Positions 29,709 to 41,694 of a stretch of DNA of 64,000 bases are shown piece by piece. The notes under the pieces were generated by a model. That model had not been told where the DNA came from and ran no database searches. It saw only the letters and a program-made list of their open reading frames with translations. A program made the translations under genes and the position numbers. Source of the stretch: an uncultured Helicobacteraceae bacterium (GTDB taxonomy: Bacteria; Campylobacterota; Campylobacteria; Campylobacterales; Helicobacteraceae); assembly GCA_944323885.1 (NCBI GenBank), contig CALUUD010000001.1:558001-622000 (forward strand). The letters run 5' to 3'. Every line of letters begins with the position of its first letter. Positions within the stretch are counted from its first letter, which is position 1.

Positions 29709-30475
29709 TCATCTAAACCCCCAGTTTTCCTTTGCTTCATCAAGTATTGCCTTTTTTATTTCACTTATCATAATTCCTTCTTTGTTACCTAAGGTATCAC
29801 CAAGATTTCCATCAGGTAATGATATAAATGATTCTCCATAGAATTCCCAAATGATATTGTCTTCCATATATCTTCCGACTCTATTTACTCTAACTACAAA
29901 GCAATTATTCAAAAAGCTCCTTGTTTGAAGCAATCTAGACCATCTAGCATTTGAATTAAAAGTGCTTGCAGTAGGTACTATAACTATATCTATATTTTTC
30001 TTTTTTAGCTTTATCCATAATTCGTCAAAATGTGTTTCAAATCCAAATAATACACTAACATTAAAACCATTAATCTTTAAAACTAGTGGATCTTTTTGTT
30101 TTAAATCATTATCAAAAAAACTACATTCATTCCAATGATTCATTTGCATTAACTTTTGTGCTTGATATGTATTTTTTGTTTTATCGTTTATAGCCATGAT
30201 GCTTTTAAAAATTTTATTATCCTTGCATTCAATAATAGGTGCAATTATGGTTGTTTTATATTTTACAGCAATTGATTGTAAGTAAGATTCTATAGCCAAG
30301 AATTCTTTTTGCAATTTAGTATAATCTGAATTTAGTTCTTTGAAAAATGAATTTAAAACATATTCCCCAATAACTATCATATCTATATCTTTTTTTTTGC
30401 AAGCATTAGTCAAATATTTATTAAAAGTTTTGCTATTTGGTTTAATATTTGCAAATTGTGAAATTAATATTTTCA

Positions 30476-30479
<4 letters not shown>
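29709..30479 (-). CDS. Nitrilase-superfamily (carbon-nitrogen hydrolase) protein lacking the catalytic cysteine
   Basis: A 256-residue protein of the carbon-nitrogen hydrolase fold. Two members of the expected Glu-Lys-Cys triad are present: Glu39 in VIGEYVLN and Lys109 in AQKLMQMNHWNE. The third position, normally Cys in a pattern like ICFDLRFPEL, is here FGFETHFDEL with Gly146. If the alignment is right the protein cannot use the standard mechanism and may be a non-catalytic relative. Its ATG overlaps the xseB stop by four bases. A homologue of this kind is known in H. pylori as a putative amidohydrolase. Confidence 0.8.
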
Positions 30480-32153
<1,674 letters not shown>

Positions 32154-33512
32154 TTATTCTCCTTTAAGACTAGATTCTACATTTAATGCTAAGTCAAGAA
32201 TATCTTGCTCTTTAAAATGATTACCAATGAATTGCATGCCAATTGGCATATTTTCACTATTTTTATCAACAGGGATACAGATTCCACAAAGTCCTGCTAG
32301 ATTTACTCCAATTGTGTAAATATCACTTAAATACATTTCTAATGGATTGCTCTGTTCCCCTATTTTTGGTGCTACATTTGGTGCTATTGGGCTTAAGATG
32401 ATATCTACACTTTTAAATATTTCACTATATTGAAAACTTATATAATCTCTAACCTTTTGTGCTTTTAGATAATATGCATCATAATATCCGCTTGATAATA
32501 CAAAATTACCAATAAGAATCCTTCTTTTTACTTCATTGCCAAATCCATTGCTTCTAGTTTTTATATATAGCTCTTTTAGATTTTTGGCATCACTAGCTCT
32601 ATTTCCATATCTAACACCATCAAACCTAGCTAGATTCGAACTAGCTTCTGCCATGGAAGTGATATAATAGCTAGATATTTGAAAATTGCTATCAATTAAA
32701 TCTATTTCTTTTATCGTGTGGCCTAATTTTATAAGTCGATCAACTAGATTTGAATATGATTTTGCTATTTCTTCATCTGCTTCTTTTATTGCATTTTTTA
32801 AGATTCCAATTGTAAATTTTCTATCTTTATTCATATTTTCAAATGTGCTATTTGTTGGAGTATTGATATTGCTTGTAGAATCCATTTTATCATAGCCTTT
32901 GATGTAATCAAACAATAATGCACAATCTCTTACATCTTGAGTAATTGGTCCTATTTGATCCAAACTTGAACTATATGCTATTAATCCATACCTGCTTACA
33001 CTTCCATATGTTGGCTTTAACCCGACACAGCCACAATATCCAGCAGGCTGCCTTATAGATCCACCAGTATCACTTCCAAGTGCAGCTATTGCAATATTTC
33101 CTGCAACTGCAGCTGCGCTTCCACTGCTACTTCCTCCAGGGACTCTTGAGTGATCTATAGGATTTTTTGTAGGTCCATAGATGCTTGATTCGCCTGTGCT
33201 TCCCATGGCAAATTCATCCATATTGGATCTTCCAAATGGTATTAGGTTGTATTTTTTTAATTTATCTATTACACTTGCATTGTATGGAGATTTGTAGCCT
33301 TTTAGTATATTGCTTGCACAAGTAATCTCCCAACCTTTTACATTAATATTGTCTTTTATTAGTATAGGTATTCCTTGATTATTTTCATCAAGTGAATTTT
33401 CATCTATTATATATGCATTTAATTGAGATTTTTTAACATCTTGAATGATTTGTTTTTTTATTTCTTTTAATTCATCTTCTTTTAGTTTGATTGCCTCTCT
33501 TAGTTTTATCAT
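32154..33512 (-). CDS. gatA: Aspartyl/glutamyl-tRNA amidotransferase subunit A
   Basis: Amidase subunit of GatCAB, which corrects Glu-tRNA(Gln) and Asp-tRNA(Asn). Helicobacter lacks GlnRS and AsnRS, so the complex is essential there. The Ser-cisSer-Lys machinery is visible: [19 protein letters not shown], then [17 protein letters not shown] and [16 protein letters not shown]. Length 452 is slightly short but within the family range. It is the first gene of the gatA-guaB-xseB-nitrilase-like run. Confidence 0.97.
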   Translation of the reverse strand: MIKLREAIKLKEDELKEIKKQIIQDVKKSQLNAYIIDENSLDENNQGIPILIKDNINVKGWEITCASNILKGYKSPYNASVIDKLKKYNLIPFGRSNMDEFAMGSTGESSIYGPTKNPIDHSRVPGGSSSGSAAAVAGNIAIAALGSDTGGSIRQPAGYCGCVGLKPTYGSVSRYGLIAYSSSLDQIGPITQDVRDCALLFDYIKGYDKMDSTSNINTPTNSTFENMNKDRKFTIGILKNAIKEADEEIAKSYSNLVDRLIKLGHTIKEIDLIDSNFQISSYYITSMAEASSNLARFDGVRYGNRASDAKNLKELYIKTRSNGFGNEVKRRILIGNFVLSSGYYDAYYLKAQKVRDYISFQYSEIFKSVDIILSPIAPNVAPKIGEQSNPLEMYLSDIYTIGVNLAGLCGICIPVDKNSENMPIGMQFIGNHFKEQDILDLALNVESSLKGE

Positions 33513-33575
33513 TGTTACTCCATTCTGTAATTACCATAAAATTATAACTTTTGATTTCTCTTATGCCACTTAAAA

Positions 33576-34370
33576 TTAATCTACAATTTTCATATCAAAA
33601 TTAGAATCTAATTGACTATAAAATGCAAAATTTGCGTATTCTAAATTCTCATTATAATGCAGCTCTAACACATCTAATAGTGCATTTTCTTGTAAATTTC
33701 TAGCTATCTTAAATTGGTTTTTATTATTTACTATACCAATTTTTATAATATTTTGATTCTTTAATACATAAATAAATGTTTTTAAATGAGGATTACTTAC
33801 ATCTAGTGCAATTGAATCGGCCTTCAAATCTTTAAAGATTCTATCAATATTTATATTTCTTATTTGTGTAAATGGTTTTTTTGTATTGAAAAATTTAAAA
33901 TAAAATCTGTCATTTTTAGCTTTTTTATACGCTAAATTGATTTTATTAATAAATTTACCACCACCATTTTTAAATATATCATTGCTATTGCATAATATAC
34001 CACTACAGCCTATGCTAAATATCATATATGCAATATGTGGTGTTATATTATTGCATTTTATTATGCTTTTATTTTGTTTTATTTTTTTTGTATGTAAGTA
34101 TAAGTTTTCATAGAGATTGCCACAATCTATCAAATATAGATATTCATCATTATCCATATAATCTTTGTAGCAATCTAGTTCATACTCATTTGTAATATTT
34201 ATAATTTTTATATACGAACTTCTTTGTTGTAGTATTTCGCCTTTACTATATATTATTTTGTATTTGTTTTTTGTATTAATATTATCATTAATTACATTAA
34301 CTCCCATATCCCGGATTTTAGTTGCTTCTTTTATATCATTTATTTTGGTAAAAACTATTTTATTATTCAT
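33576..34370 (-). CDS. Hypothetical protein, 264 aa, family not recognised
   Basis: I do not recognise this protein. It has no signal peptide or membrane helix. The alternation of short hydrophobic strands and helices (KIVFTKINDIKEATKIRDMGV at the start, then ADSIALDVSNP, IIKIGIVNNKNQ) suggests an alpha/beta, perhaps TIM-barrel-like fold. The sequence is very Asn/Ile/Lys-rich, in line with the local composition. It lies upstream of gatA on the same strand (63-base gap) and divergent from the cholesterol glucosyltransferase gene. Codon use looks normal for the window, so it is probably a real gene. Confidence 0.6.
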   Translation of the reverse strand: MNNKIVFTKINDIKEATKIRDMGVNVINDNINTKNKYKIIYSKGEILQQRSSYIKIINITNEYELDCYKDYMDNDEYLYLIDCGNLYENLYLHTKKIKQNKSIIKCNNITPHIAYMIFSIGCSGILCNSNDIFKNGGGKFINKINLAYKKAKNDRFYFKFFNTKKPFTQIRNINIDRIFKDLKADSIALDVSNPHLKTFIYVLKNQNIIKIGIVNNKNQFKIARNLQENALLDVLELHYNENLEYANFAFYSQLDSNFDMKIVD

Positions 34371-34444
34371 TTGATCTCATTATTTATGTTATGGAAATTA
34401 ACATTATTGTAAAATTTGCCTAAAAAATATAAGGGTTTATTGCT

Positions 34445-35566
34445 TTGGTTGTTGTAGTTGTAGTTGATTGTTTTATAGATAAGAGTAACGGGACAGCAGT
34501 AAGTGCTAATAATTTAGTAAAAACATTAAGACAAAAAGGTCATACAGTAAGAATTGTAGCACCATATATTGAGGGTGAAGGTGCTTATAGGGTTTCTGAG
34601 AGATATATTCCACTTGTTAGTGAAATTTCTCATAAACAGCATATGCATTTTGGTAAAGCTGATAAAAAAGTATTTAAAGAAGCATTTAATGGCGCAGATA
34701 TAATACATTTCTTCTTGCCATTTAAGCTTGAAATAATAGGTATAAAGGTAGCAAGAGAAATGCATATACCATATATCTGCGGATTTCATTTACAGCCAGA
34801 AAATATTACATATAACGCCCACTTAACTTGGATTCCATTTATTCATCCATTAATATTTTGGCTTTTTAAATATAGGATGTATAAATATGTTAAGCATATT
34901 CACTGCCCATCGCAGCTTATTGCTGATGAATTAAAGCGTCATAATTATAATTCAAAGCTTTATGTTATATCAAATGGCTTTACACCAAAACTTAAAAAAC
35001 TACAAAAAATAAAAAAAGATGATTACTTTCATATTGCAATGACTGGCAGATATACACAAGAAAAACGCCAAGACTTACTTATTGAGGCTGTATATTTAAG
35101 TAAATATGAGAAGCAAATAAAATTACATATAAAAGGTCTTGGCCCAAGGGAAGAAGAATATAAAAAGCTAGCATCAAAACTTACAAATGGTGCAGATTTG
35201 GGATTTGTAAGTGATGAAGAATTAGAAAATCTTTATTCTTATGTTGATCTATATGTGCATACTTCTGATGTTGATATAGAATCAATTGCAACACTAGAAG
35301 CTATATCAAATGGCATTACTCCTATTATTTCAGATAGTAAAACTTCGGCTACAAAACAATTTGCATTAAATGACCATTGTTTGTTTAAAGCAGGAGATGC
35401 AAGGGATTTAGCAAAGAAAATAGACTTTTTTATAGAAAATCAACATTATTTAAAAGAATTAAGCTGTGAATACGAAAAGGTAGCATTAAAATATGATCTG
35501 TCATCTTGTGTAGATAAGATGATAGATTTATATAAAGAGGCTATATTAGATTTCAAGGTATCATAA
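34445..35566 (+). CDS. cgt: Cholesterol alpha-glucosyltransferase (GT4 family)
   Basis: Transfers glucose to membrane cholesterol. In H. pylori the product (HP0421, also called Cgt or CapJ) helps evade phagocytosis and T-cell responses. The match is by recalled sequence: DxSNGTxxxA near residue 11, KGHTVRIVAPYI, RYIPLVSEISHKQH near 53, GADIIHFFLPF, CGFHLQPENITYN near 110, HIHCPSQLIADEL and VISNGF are all shared with the H. pylori enzyme. The GT-B donor-site region (MTGRYTQEKRQDLLIEA, then DVDIESIATLEAISNG) is intact. The start is TTG followed by six valine codons, with AAGGG upstream. It is a single gene. Confidence 0.87.
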   Translation: MVVVVVVDCFIDKSNGTAVSANNLVKTLRQKGHTVRIVAPYIEGEGAYRVSERYIPLVSEISHKQHMHFGKADKKVFKEAFNGADIIHFFLPFKLEIIGIKVAREMHIPYICGFHLQPENITYNAHLTWIPFIHPLIFWLFKYRMYKYVKHIHCPSQLIADELKRHNYNSKLYVISNGFTPKLKKLQKIKKDDYFHIAMTGRYTQEKRQDLLIEAVYLSKYEKQIKLHIKGLGPREEEYKKLASKLTNGADLGFVSDEELENLYSYVDLYVHTSDVDIESIATLEAISNGITPIISDSKTSATKQFALNDHCLFKAGDARDLAKKIDFFIENQHYLKELSCEYEKVALKYDLSSCVDKMIDLYKEAILDFKVS

Positions 35567-35576
35567 ATATCTAGAT

Positions 35577-37088
35577 CTAAAAGTTGCTTTTATAATCTGT
35601 AATATTTTTGTATGTTACAAAAAAGCAAGTTTGATTTACATTTGGATTTGATGATTCTATTGTATGAAAATATGTATCAATTAGAATCTTTTTGTTTTTA
35701 GAATCTTTGCATTCATCATTTGCTGTTGCACTTAATCCATAATTATCAAATGCAGCTATGCTCCAGTCCCATTCATGTTGTAAATTTGGTGTTAGTCTTT
35801 TTATTAAAGGGTAATGAATTTGTGATTTTGCTATCACAGGGTTTACTCCTGAGTTACCCAATACTTGTATATTAAATGTAGAATTTATATTCATATGGCC
35901 TGTGTTTATAAATTTACCTAAATCATTTAGTACTATTATAAATCTAAATGTTTGATAATCATTTTGTGCTTTTAGGCTTTGTCCATAGTAGTTTGCAAAT
36001 ACAATTAAAAAATGGATAAATAAAACAACCAATATATTTGATAGCATTTTTCCTTTGTATATGGAATATATACATAAAATTGTAATAAAAACTCCAAATC
36101 CAACAAAACTTCGTGGCGTAAAAGTAGGTGTAACTATGATTAAATACAATCCAAATGATAATACAAACAATACCATTATCGCAGCTATACTAAGTAACAA
36201 TGCTATAGATTTATTTATCTTTGCATTTGATACAGATTTTATGATAAATATAACCGCAAATCCAAGTATTAAATGCAGATATACTCTATTTCCTCCTCCC
36301 CAATCGCTATATAATGTTTGTATGTATTGTGTGATGTGTTTATCAAGCCCAATTAGTAAGTATTTTAATGGTAATATATTTGTATTTGCATAGCTTGCCT
36401 CAGGCCTATATAGCATAAGATACAAGATTCCAACAATAAAATATGAAACACAAGATATAATAATTATATTTATTGCTTCTTTATTATTATTTTTTAAAAT
36501 TTGTTTAAAAGCCAGGAAAATAGAAATCATCATATAGATTCCACTGCTTGCTTGATAACTTGTAAGCATGATTAAAAGACAAATAATTGAAATAATAATG
36601 AATATTTTTTTATATTTAATAAATAAAAAAGGAAAAATACTTACAAATACGCTTAATGCCATAAATGGTGCATCAAATTTATACGACAAATTTTCTAAAT
36701 AATAAGGTGATAATCCAATACCGACACTTGCAAGCAGCGCAATCTTACTATTTATTAGTTTATTGTCTATAACCTTTAGTAGTATGATAGATGAAAGTGC
36801 TAAAATAAAAATACTAATAAATAAGCTATATGGAAATATTGCTAAGAAATATTCTGTATTTAAGCTTAGTATAGAAGCCATAATCGTTGAAGTGTGTCTA
36901 TTCCACCAGCTAAATGCAAATGTTCCATATAAGATTCTATTCATATCATCTATGTAATTAAAATTTGCAATCAATAATGCAAATACACCAATAATATATA
37001 TACAAAATACAAATAGAATCCTATATTTAAGTTTTATTAATTGTCGTATCTTTGCTAGAAATATTAAATCTATTGTTGTTTTTTGCAT
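35577..37088 (-). CDS. GtrII-type membrane glucosyltransferase
   Basis: A 503-residue protein with about ten to twelve membrane helices and a soluble C-terminal domain with two cysteines (about 100 residues, NSTFNIQVLGNSGVNPV onwards). The first periplasmic loop holds the acidic motif FNYIDDMNRILYG followed by WWNRHTS, as in GtrII/glucosyl-transferase-II proteins that add glucose from undecaprenyl-phosphate to surface polysaccharide. It follows the GtrB-like gene with no gap. GtrA, the flippase of the phage-type three-gene set, is not present next to it. The acceptor (lipopolysaccharide or another glycan) is not known. Confidence 0.78.
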   Translation of the reverse strand: MQKTTIDLIFLAKIRQLIKLKYRILFVFCIYIIGVFALLIANFNYIDDMNRILYGTFAFSWWNRHTSTIMASILSLNTEYFLAIFPYSLFISIFILALSSIILLKVIDNKLINSKIALLASVGIGLSPYYLENLSYKFDAPFMALSVFVSIFPFLFIKYKKIFIIISIICLLIMLTSYQASSGIYMMISIFLAFKQILKNNNKEAINIIIISCVSYFIVGILYLMLYRPEASYANTNILPLKYLLIGLDKHITQYIQTLYSDWGGGNRVYLHLILGFAVIFIIKSVSNAKINKSIALLLSIAAIMVLFVLSFGLYLIIVTPTFTPRSFVGFGVFITILCIYSIYKGKMLSNILVVLFIHFLIVFANYYGQSLKAQNDYQTFRFIIVLNDLGKFINTGHMNINSTFNIQVLGNSGVNPVIAKSQIHYPLIKRLTPNLQHEWDWSIAAFDNYGLSATANDECKDSKNKKILIDTYFHTIESSNPNVNQTCFFVTYKNITDYKSNF

Positions 37089-38033
37089 TTACTCTTCATA
37101 TTCTATGAAATAATGCGGTCTGTTTTTACTTTGTTCATAAATCCTAGCTATATATTCACCAATAATTCCAAGCAATATTATTTGCAATCCTCCAAAAAAT
37201 GATATTAGAGTAACAATACTTGGATATCCTTTTACATCATTGCCAAATAGTATAGTATCTATAATGATATAGATTCCATAAATCGATGAAAGAGCAAATA
37301 TGACAAAACCAATTAATGTAATGATTTTTAATGGAATAGTAGAAAAGCTTACAATTCCTTCAACTGCATATACAAATAATTTTAAAAAATTCCATTTACT
37401 ATTTCCAGATTCTCTATCTATGTAGTCATATTCTATGACTTCTTTTTTGAATCCTACAAATTCAAATATTGCTTTTGAAAATCTATGATATTCATTTATT
37501 TCTAATATAGAATCTAATGCATCTCTATGTATTAGTCTAAAATCTCTAACACCAGATTCTAGTTTTACTGGAGATATTAGATTGTTTATTTTGTAGAATC
37601 CCTCTGAAAAAATAGTCCTAAGTACAGAATCTCCACTTCTATTTCTTCTTTTTGCAGTAATCATTTTTAAAGTTTCATTGCTTTTTATGTATTTATCAAT
37701 CATTTCTATAAGTAATTGCGGGGGATCTTGTAAATCACAATCCATAATGCAAGTTAGTGTTGTTCTACTTGCCCTTAATCCAGCAAGCATCGCGCTTTCT
37801 TTTCCAAAATTTCTTGAGAATCTTATATATTTAATGTTATTATCATATTTTTTAAGTTCTAAAATTTCATTTTTAGTGTTATCACTGCTTCCATCATCAA
37901 CAAATATAAAATAAATATTATCTAATTTTAGACTACCTCCACCCATTAGACTTTTTACTTCATCATAAAACTTTTTTACATTTTCTTCTTCATTAAAACA
38001 AGGAATAACAATACTTAATTCTAATTTATTCAT
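37089..38033 (-). CDS. GtrB-like bactoprenol glycosyltransferase (GT2 family)
   Basis: Loads a sugar onto undecaprenyl phosphate at the inner membrane. The GT2 motifs are complete: LSIVIPCFNEEENV at residues 6-19, VDDGSSDNT, and the DxD-type DCDLQDPP. SGDSVLRTIFSEGFYKI lies near residue 150, and DRESGNSKWNFLKLFVYA precedes two C-terminal membrane helices. Length 314 equals GtrB/DPM-like proteins. Together with the GtrII-like protein it should form a donor-transferase pair that modifies a surface glycan. Confidence 0.9.
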   Translation of the reverse strand: MNKLELSIVIPCFNEEENVKKFYDEVKSLMGGGSLKLDNIYFIFVDDGSSDNTKNEILELKKYDNNIKYIRFSRNFGKESAMLAGLRASRTTLTCIMDCDLQDPPQLLIEMIDKYIKSNETLKMITAKRRNRSGDSVLRTIFSEGFYKINNLISPVKLESGVRDFRLIHRDALDSILEINEYHRFSKAIFEFVGFKKEVIEYDYIDRESGNSKWNFLKLFVYAVEGIVSFSTIPLKIITLIGFVIFALSSIYGIYIIIDTILFGNDVKGYPSIVTLISFFGGLQIILLGIIGEYIARIYEQSKNRPHYFIEYEE

Positions 38034-38048
38034 TATAATTCTTTCAAT

Positions 38049-38573
38049 TTATATTTGACAACATTCAGGTATATCAAAACTAATTTCAAAATTTTTATCT
38101 CTCCATTCTTTAAACCCGCCAATAAGAATGGATACATTGCTGTACCCAAGTTTTTTTGCCCATATCGCAGCAGTAATGGCATTGGATTCTCCAGTATCAT
38201 AAAGTATTATTTCTTTTTCTTTATTTCCTAAGAATTCTATAAATTTATCTTTTTTATCATTTGCATCATTTTCCCATATTCCACTAAATTCATTATTAAA
38301 TTCAAAATTTTTTGCTCCCTTAATAAAGCCAAGTATATATATACCTCTAGGCACCACAGCAATAATTTGTATATCATCATTATTATCTAATCTATTTTTT
38401 AATTCTAATGCAGTAATAAGCTTATAGTCATTATTTTTAGCACTTTGAATATGTAGATCTATCTTTTCTCTTTTTGTAAGCATCTGCTCATTATCTTTTA
38501 TATCTGATATTTCATTATTGCTACAACCAATGATAAATATCATTCCTATAATTAGTAGTACTAATTGTTGCAT
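38049..38573 (-). CDS. Rhodanese-like lipoprotein without the catalytic cysteine
   Basis: Begins with a lipoprotein signal peptide (lipobox FIIGC, Cys17), so the protein should be anchored to a membrane on the periplasmic side. Residues 50-165 follow the rhodanese fold: ITALELKNRLDNN at the start, then IQIIAVVPRGIYILG, and ILIGGFKEWRDKNFE at the end. The active-site loop, normally a Cys-containing CRSGNR-like turn after the strand EIILY, reads DTGESNA and has no cysteine. Sulfurtransferase activity is therefore unlikely and a binding role is more probable. The gene overlaps the end of valS by 13 bases. Confidence 0.8.
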   Translation of the reverse strand: MQQLVLLIIGMIFIIGCSNNEISDIKDNEQMLTKREKIDLHIQSAKNNDYKLITALELKNRLDNNDDIQIIAVVPRGIYILGFIKGAKNFEFNNEFSGIWENDANDKKDKFIEFLGNKEKEIILYDTGESNAITAAIWAKKLGYSNVSILIGGFKEWRDKNFEISFDIPECCQI

Positions 38574-41206
38574 AATGCATCAATCTCGCTTTTAATTTTT
38601 GATAGTTTTTCTTTTGCTTCATTTAATGCATTTTTATTTGATTCTATTAGGTCTTTTGGTGCATTTTTAATGAATTTATCATTATTTAGCATAGAGTTTA
38701 ATTTGTCTATTTCTTTTAAGATTTTTTCTTGTTTTTTATGTAATTTTATTTTTATCTCATTAATATCTATTTTGTCTGTTGGGATATAGATTTCACTATA
38801 TTCACCAATATCAAATATAGCATTTTCTAGCTTTTTTTCTATAAATTCTATGTTTTCACATTTACTAAGTTTTGGTATGAATGTTTTTAATATGTTAGTA
38901 TTAGCTTGTTTATTTAATTTTATGTAGCATATTGGTATGCTTTTATTTGCACAATCAATAGTAATTTTTGCTCTTCTAATTGATGTTACTATATCTTTTA
39001 TGATTTCAAATTCTGTTATATTTTGTATATTTTGATTTGGTATTGGAAATTTTTTTATCATTATAGAGTGTGATACTTCTAATGTAGTGTTATTAACTTT
39101 TTGGTATGCAAATTCACTTAAAAATGGCATAAATGGATGCAATAATTTCATAGTTTCTTTAAATATACCGCCAAGTTCAAATACAGCATTTTTATCTGCT
39201 TTTACAAACTCTATTCCCCAGTCACAGAAATCATTAAATAAAAATCTATAAATGCAATTTGCAGCATCATTAAATCTATAAGATTCTAAGGCATTTCTTA
39301 TATCATTTATGCATATATTGAATTTATAATATATATGCTTTCCAAGTGGGGTTTGTATGTTTTCCAATTCTGTAAAATTTTTATCTTTATCTTGTTGATT
39401 TTTATACATTATTAAAAAATTTAATGCATTGATAACTTTTGTAGCAAGAGCATTTCCGATATTTAGACTTTTTTGACTTATTCTTATATCACGCCCTTGA
39501 ATGCAGTTGTATGCAAGTGTAAATCTTAATATATCACTACTATGTGTTTTTATAAGTTCAAGAGGGTTTATTACATTACCTTTTGATTTACTCATTTTTG
39601 CACCAAACTCATCACATACTAAAGCATGTAAATATATATCTTTAAATGGTAATTTGCCAATTAGACTTTCTCCGCTAAATAGCATTCTTGCTACCCAAAA
39701 GAATAAAATATCAAAGCTTGTTATAAGTAAATCATTTGGATAAAAATCACTTAAATCACTTTCATTATACAGAGATTGTGTATTATCATTATTTCCCCAA
39801 CCAAGGGTGCTAAATGCCCATAGCCCTGAACTAAACCAAGTATCAAGCACATCATTATCTTGATGCATTTCATTTCCACAAGTTTTGCATATTTCATTAG
39901 AATTGATGCTTGCTATTTTTGTATCACATCTATCACAATAAAAAATAGGAATTCTATGTCCCCACCAAAGCTGTCTACTAATACACCAAGGTCTAAGGTC
40001 ATTCATCCATGCATTATAGTTGTTTAGCCATTGTTTTGGATAGAATCTTGCCTCTTTATTATTTACTTTATTTATAGCTTCTTTTGCAATATCACTTTTT
40101 ACAAACCATTGCTTAGATATGTATGGCTCTACTATATTGCCACATCTATAACATTTACCTACCTGATTTGTATAATCTTCAATTTTTTCAATAAATCCAT
40201 TTTCTTCTAGTTTTTTTACTATTTTATCTCTTGCTTCAAGTCTTTCAAGCCCACAAAATTCACCACAATGTTCATTTAAGATTCCAAATTGATCAAATAT
40301 TGTTATAAACTCAAGATTATGTCTTTTCCCAACTTCATAATCATTAATATCATGCGAAGGTGTGACTTTTACAACACCGCTACCAAATTCCATATCTACA
40401 TAAGAATCAGAGATAATTTCAATCTCTTTGTCTACAATAGGTAGCACAACTTTTTTCCCTATTAAATTTTTATATCTATCATCATTTGGATTTACCATTA
40501 TTGCCGTATCTCCAAAGTATGTTTCCGGGCGTGTGGTAGCTACAACTATATATTGGTCACTATCTTTTATGAAATACCTCATATAGTATAACTTTGTTTT
40601 GTTTTCTTCATATTCTACTTCTATATCTGATAATGCACCATCGTGTGTGCACCAATTTACCATATAATCACCTTGTATGATAAGACCTCTGTTGTACCAT
40701 TCTACAAATGCTTTTTTTACAGCACTTTGTAATCCTTCATCCATAGTAAATCTTAATCTCTTCCAATTTGGTGATGTACCTAATCTTTTTAGTTGAGAGA
40801 TGATTGTATCACCACTTTCTTCTTTCCATTTCCATACAGCTTTTAGAAATTCTTCTCTTCCTATATCTTCTTTTTTTATACCTTTTGCTAATAATTGTCT
40901 TTCTACAACATTCTGCGTAGCAATACCAGCGTGATCAATACCTGGTTGCCATAGTGTTTTGTAGCCATCCATTCTTTTAAATCTAGTAATAATATCTTGA
41001 AGAGTGTATGTTAGAGCATGTCCCATATGGAGCGCACCTGTGATATTTGGTGGAGGCATCATAATGCAGAAATTTTTACCATTTTGTATATCTTTATTTG
41101 AATCTAGTTCAAAATATCCTCTCTCTTCCCAAATTTTATAATATTTTTCTTCTATTTCTTGAGGGTTATACTTTTCTATATTTTCATTTTTATGTGTTTC
41201 TTGCAT
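38561..41206 (-). CDS. valS: Valyl-tRNA synthetase
   Basis: Charges tRNA(Val). It has the class I signature as PPPNITGALHMGHAL and KMSKSKGNVINP, the editing domain (GKKVVLPIVDKEIEII), two zinc-type Cys clusters (CYRCGN, CDRCDTKI-CKTCGNE), and the C-terminal coiled-coil arm (KLHKKQEKILKEIDKLNSML). The frame is open 24 codons further upstream, but the ATG at 41206 is preferred: AAGGC lies upstream and the protein then starts MQETHKNENIEKYNPQEIEE, in line with the family. The valS-fliW neighbourhood, here divergent, is also found in H. pylori. Confidence 0.95.
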   Translation of the reverse strand: MQETHKNENIEKYNPQEIEEKYYKIWEERGYFELDSNKDIQNGKNFCIMMPPPNITGALHMGHALTYTLQDIITRFKRMDGYKTLWQPGIDHAGIATQNVVERQLLAKGIKKEDIGREEFLKAVWKWKEESGDTIISQLKRLGTSPNWKRLRFTMDEGLQSAVKKAFVEWYNRGLIIQGDYMVNWCTHDGALSDIEVEYEENKTKLYYMRYFIKDSDQYIVVATTRPETYFGDTAIMVNPNDDRYKNLIGKKVVLPIVDKEIEIISDSYVDMEFGSGVVKVTPSHDINDYEVGKRHNLEFITIFDQFGILNEHCGEFCGLERLEARDKIVKKLEENGFIEKIEDYTNQVGKCYRCGNIVEPYISKQWFVKSDIAKEAINKVNNKEARFYPKQWLNNYNAWMNDLRPWCISRQLWWGHRIPIFYCDRCDTKIASINSNEICKTCGNEMHQDNDVLDTWFSSGLWAFSTLGWGNNDNTQSLYNESDLSDFYPNDLLITSFDILFFWVARMLFSGESLIGKLPFKDIYLHALVCDEFGAKMSKSKGNVINPLELIKTHSSDILRFTLAYNCIQGRDIRISQKSLNIGNALATKVINALNFLIMYKNQQDKDKNFTELENIQTPLGKHIYYKFNICINDIRNALESYRFNDAANCIYRFLFNDFCDWGIEFVKADKNAVFELGGIFKETMKLLHPFMPFLSEFAYQKVNNTTLEVSHSIMIKKFPIPNQNIQNITEFEIIKDIVTSIRRAKITIDCANKSIPICYIKLNKQANTNILKTFIPKLSKCENIEFIEKKLENAIFDIGEYSEIYIPTDKIDINEIKIKLHKKQEKILKEIDKLNSMLNNDKFIKNAPKDLIESNKNALNEAKEKLSKIKSEIDALCNN

Positions 41207-41316
41207 TATTTTTGCCTTAAAATAGTATTTTGGTATAAAAGTTGCTTGATAAAACTCAATAAAGACTTTGGATTGCATATTCTATCCAAAAATAAATTAA
41301 TACATAGGAATTTAGC

Positions 41317-41694
41317 GTGGTTTTTGAATTAGTATCACCAATACTTGGTTTTGAAGATGTCAATTACTTAGAATTAAAAAAGATTGATGATTGTTTTTCA
41401 AATATTAATAGCAATAAGGGCTATACTTGGACTTTAGTAAATCCATTTTTGCTTAGACCATATTCTTTTGAGATTCCATATTATGCAAAGATTTTATTAG
41501 ACATACATAATGATAGTAAGATTGAGGTATATTGTATTGTTGTATTACAAAATCCACTTGAAGATTCTAAGGTGCAATTTATTGCTCCAATTATATTTAA
41601 TTATACAAATAGAAAGGCAATCCAGCTTGTTCTTTCTTCTAATGATTATCCTGAATTTTCAAAATTAGAATCTTTAAAGTCGTTTGTTAGATAA
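41317..41694 (+). CDS. fliW: Flagellar assembly factor FliW
   Basis: Binds flagellin and CsrA and so links filament assembly to translation. The 125-residue protein has FliW landmarks: SPILGFEDVNYLELKKID at the start, NPFLLRPYSFEIPYYAKILL in the middle, and the LQNPLEDSKVQFIAPIIFNYTNRKAIQ region. The start is GTG with AGGAA upstream. H. pylori has two FliW paralogues, and this one corresponds by position to the copy next to valS. It is directly followed by the helicase gene. Confidence 0.9.
   Translation: MVFELVSPILGFEDVNYLELKKIDDCFSNINSNKGYTWTLVNPFLLRPYSFEIPYYAKILLDIHNDSKIEVYCIVVLQNPLEDSKVQFIAPIIFNYTNRKAIQLVLSSNDYPEFSKLESLKSFVR

Noticed and set aside
32624-32648. TPsiC-like GTTCGAATC flanked by complementary sequence on the minus strand
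   Set aside because: It lies inside gatA, codes for conserved residues there, and no acceptor or anticodon arms fit.
33576-34370. Phosphoribosylanthranilate isomerase-like start (KIVFTKINDIKEA)
   Set aside because: Only the first strand-helix is similar and no catalytic Cys/Asp pair or phosphate-binding motif follows.
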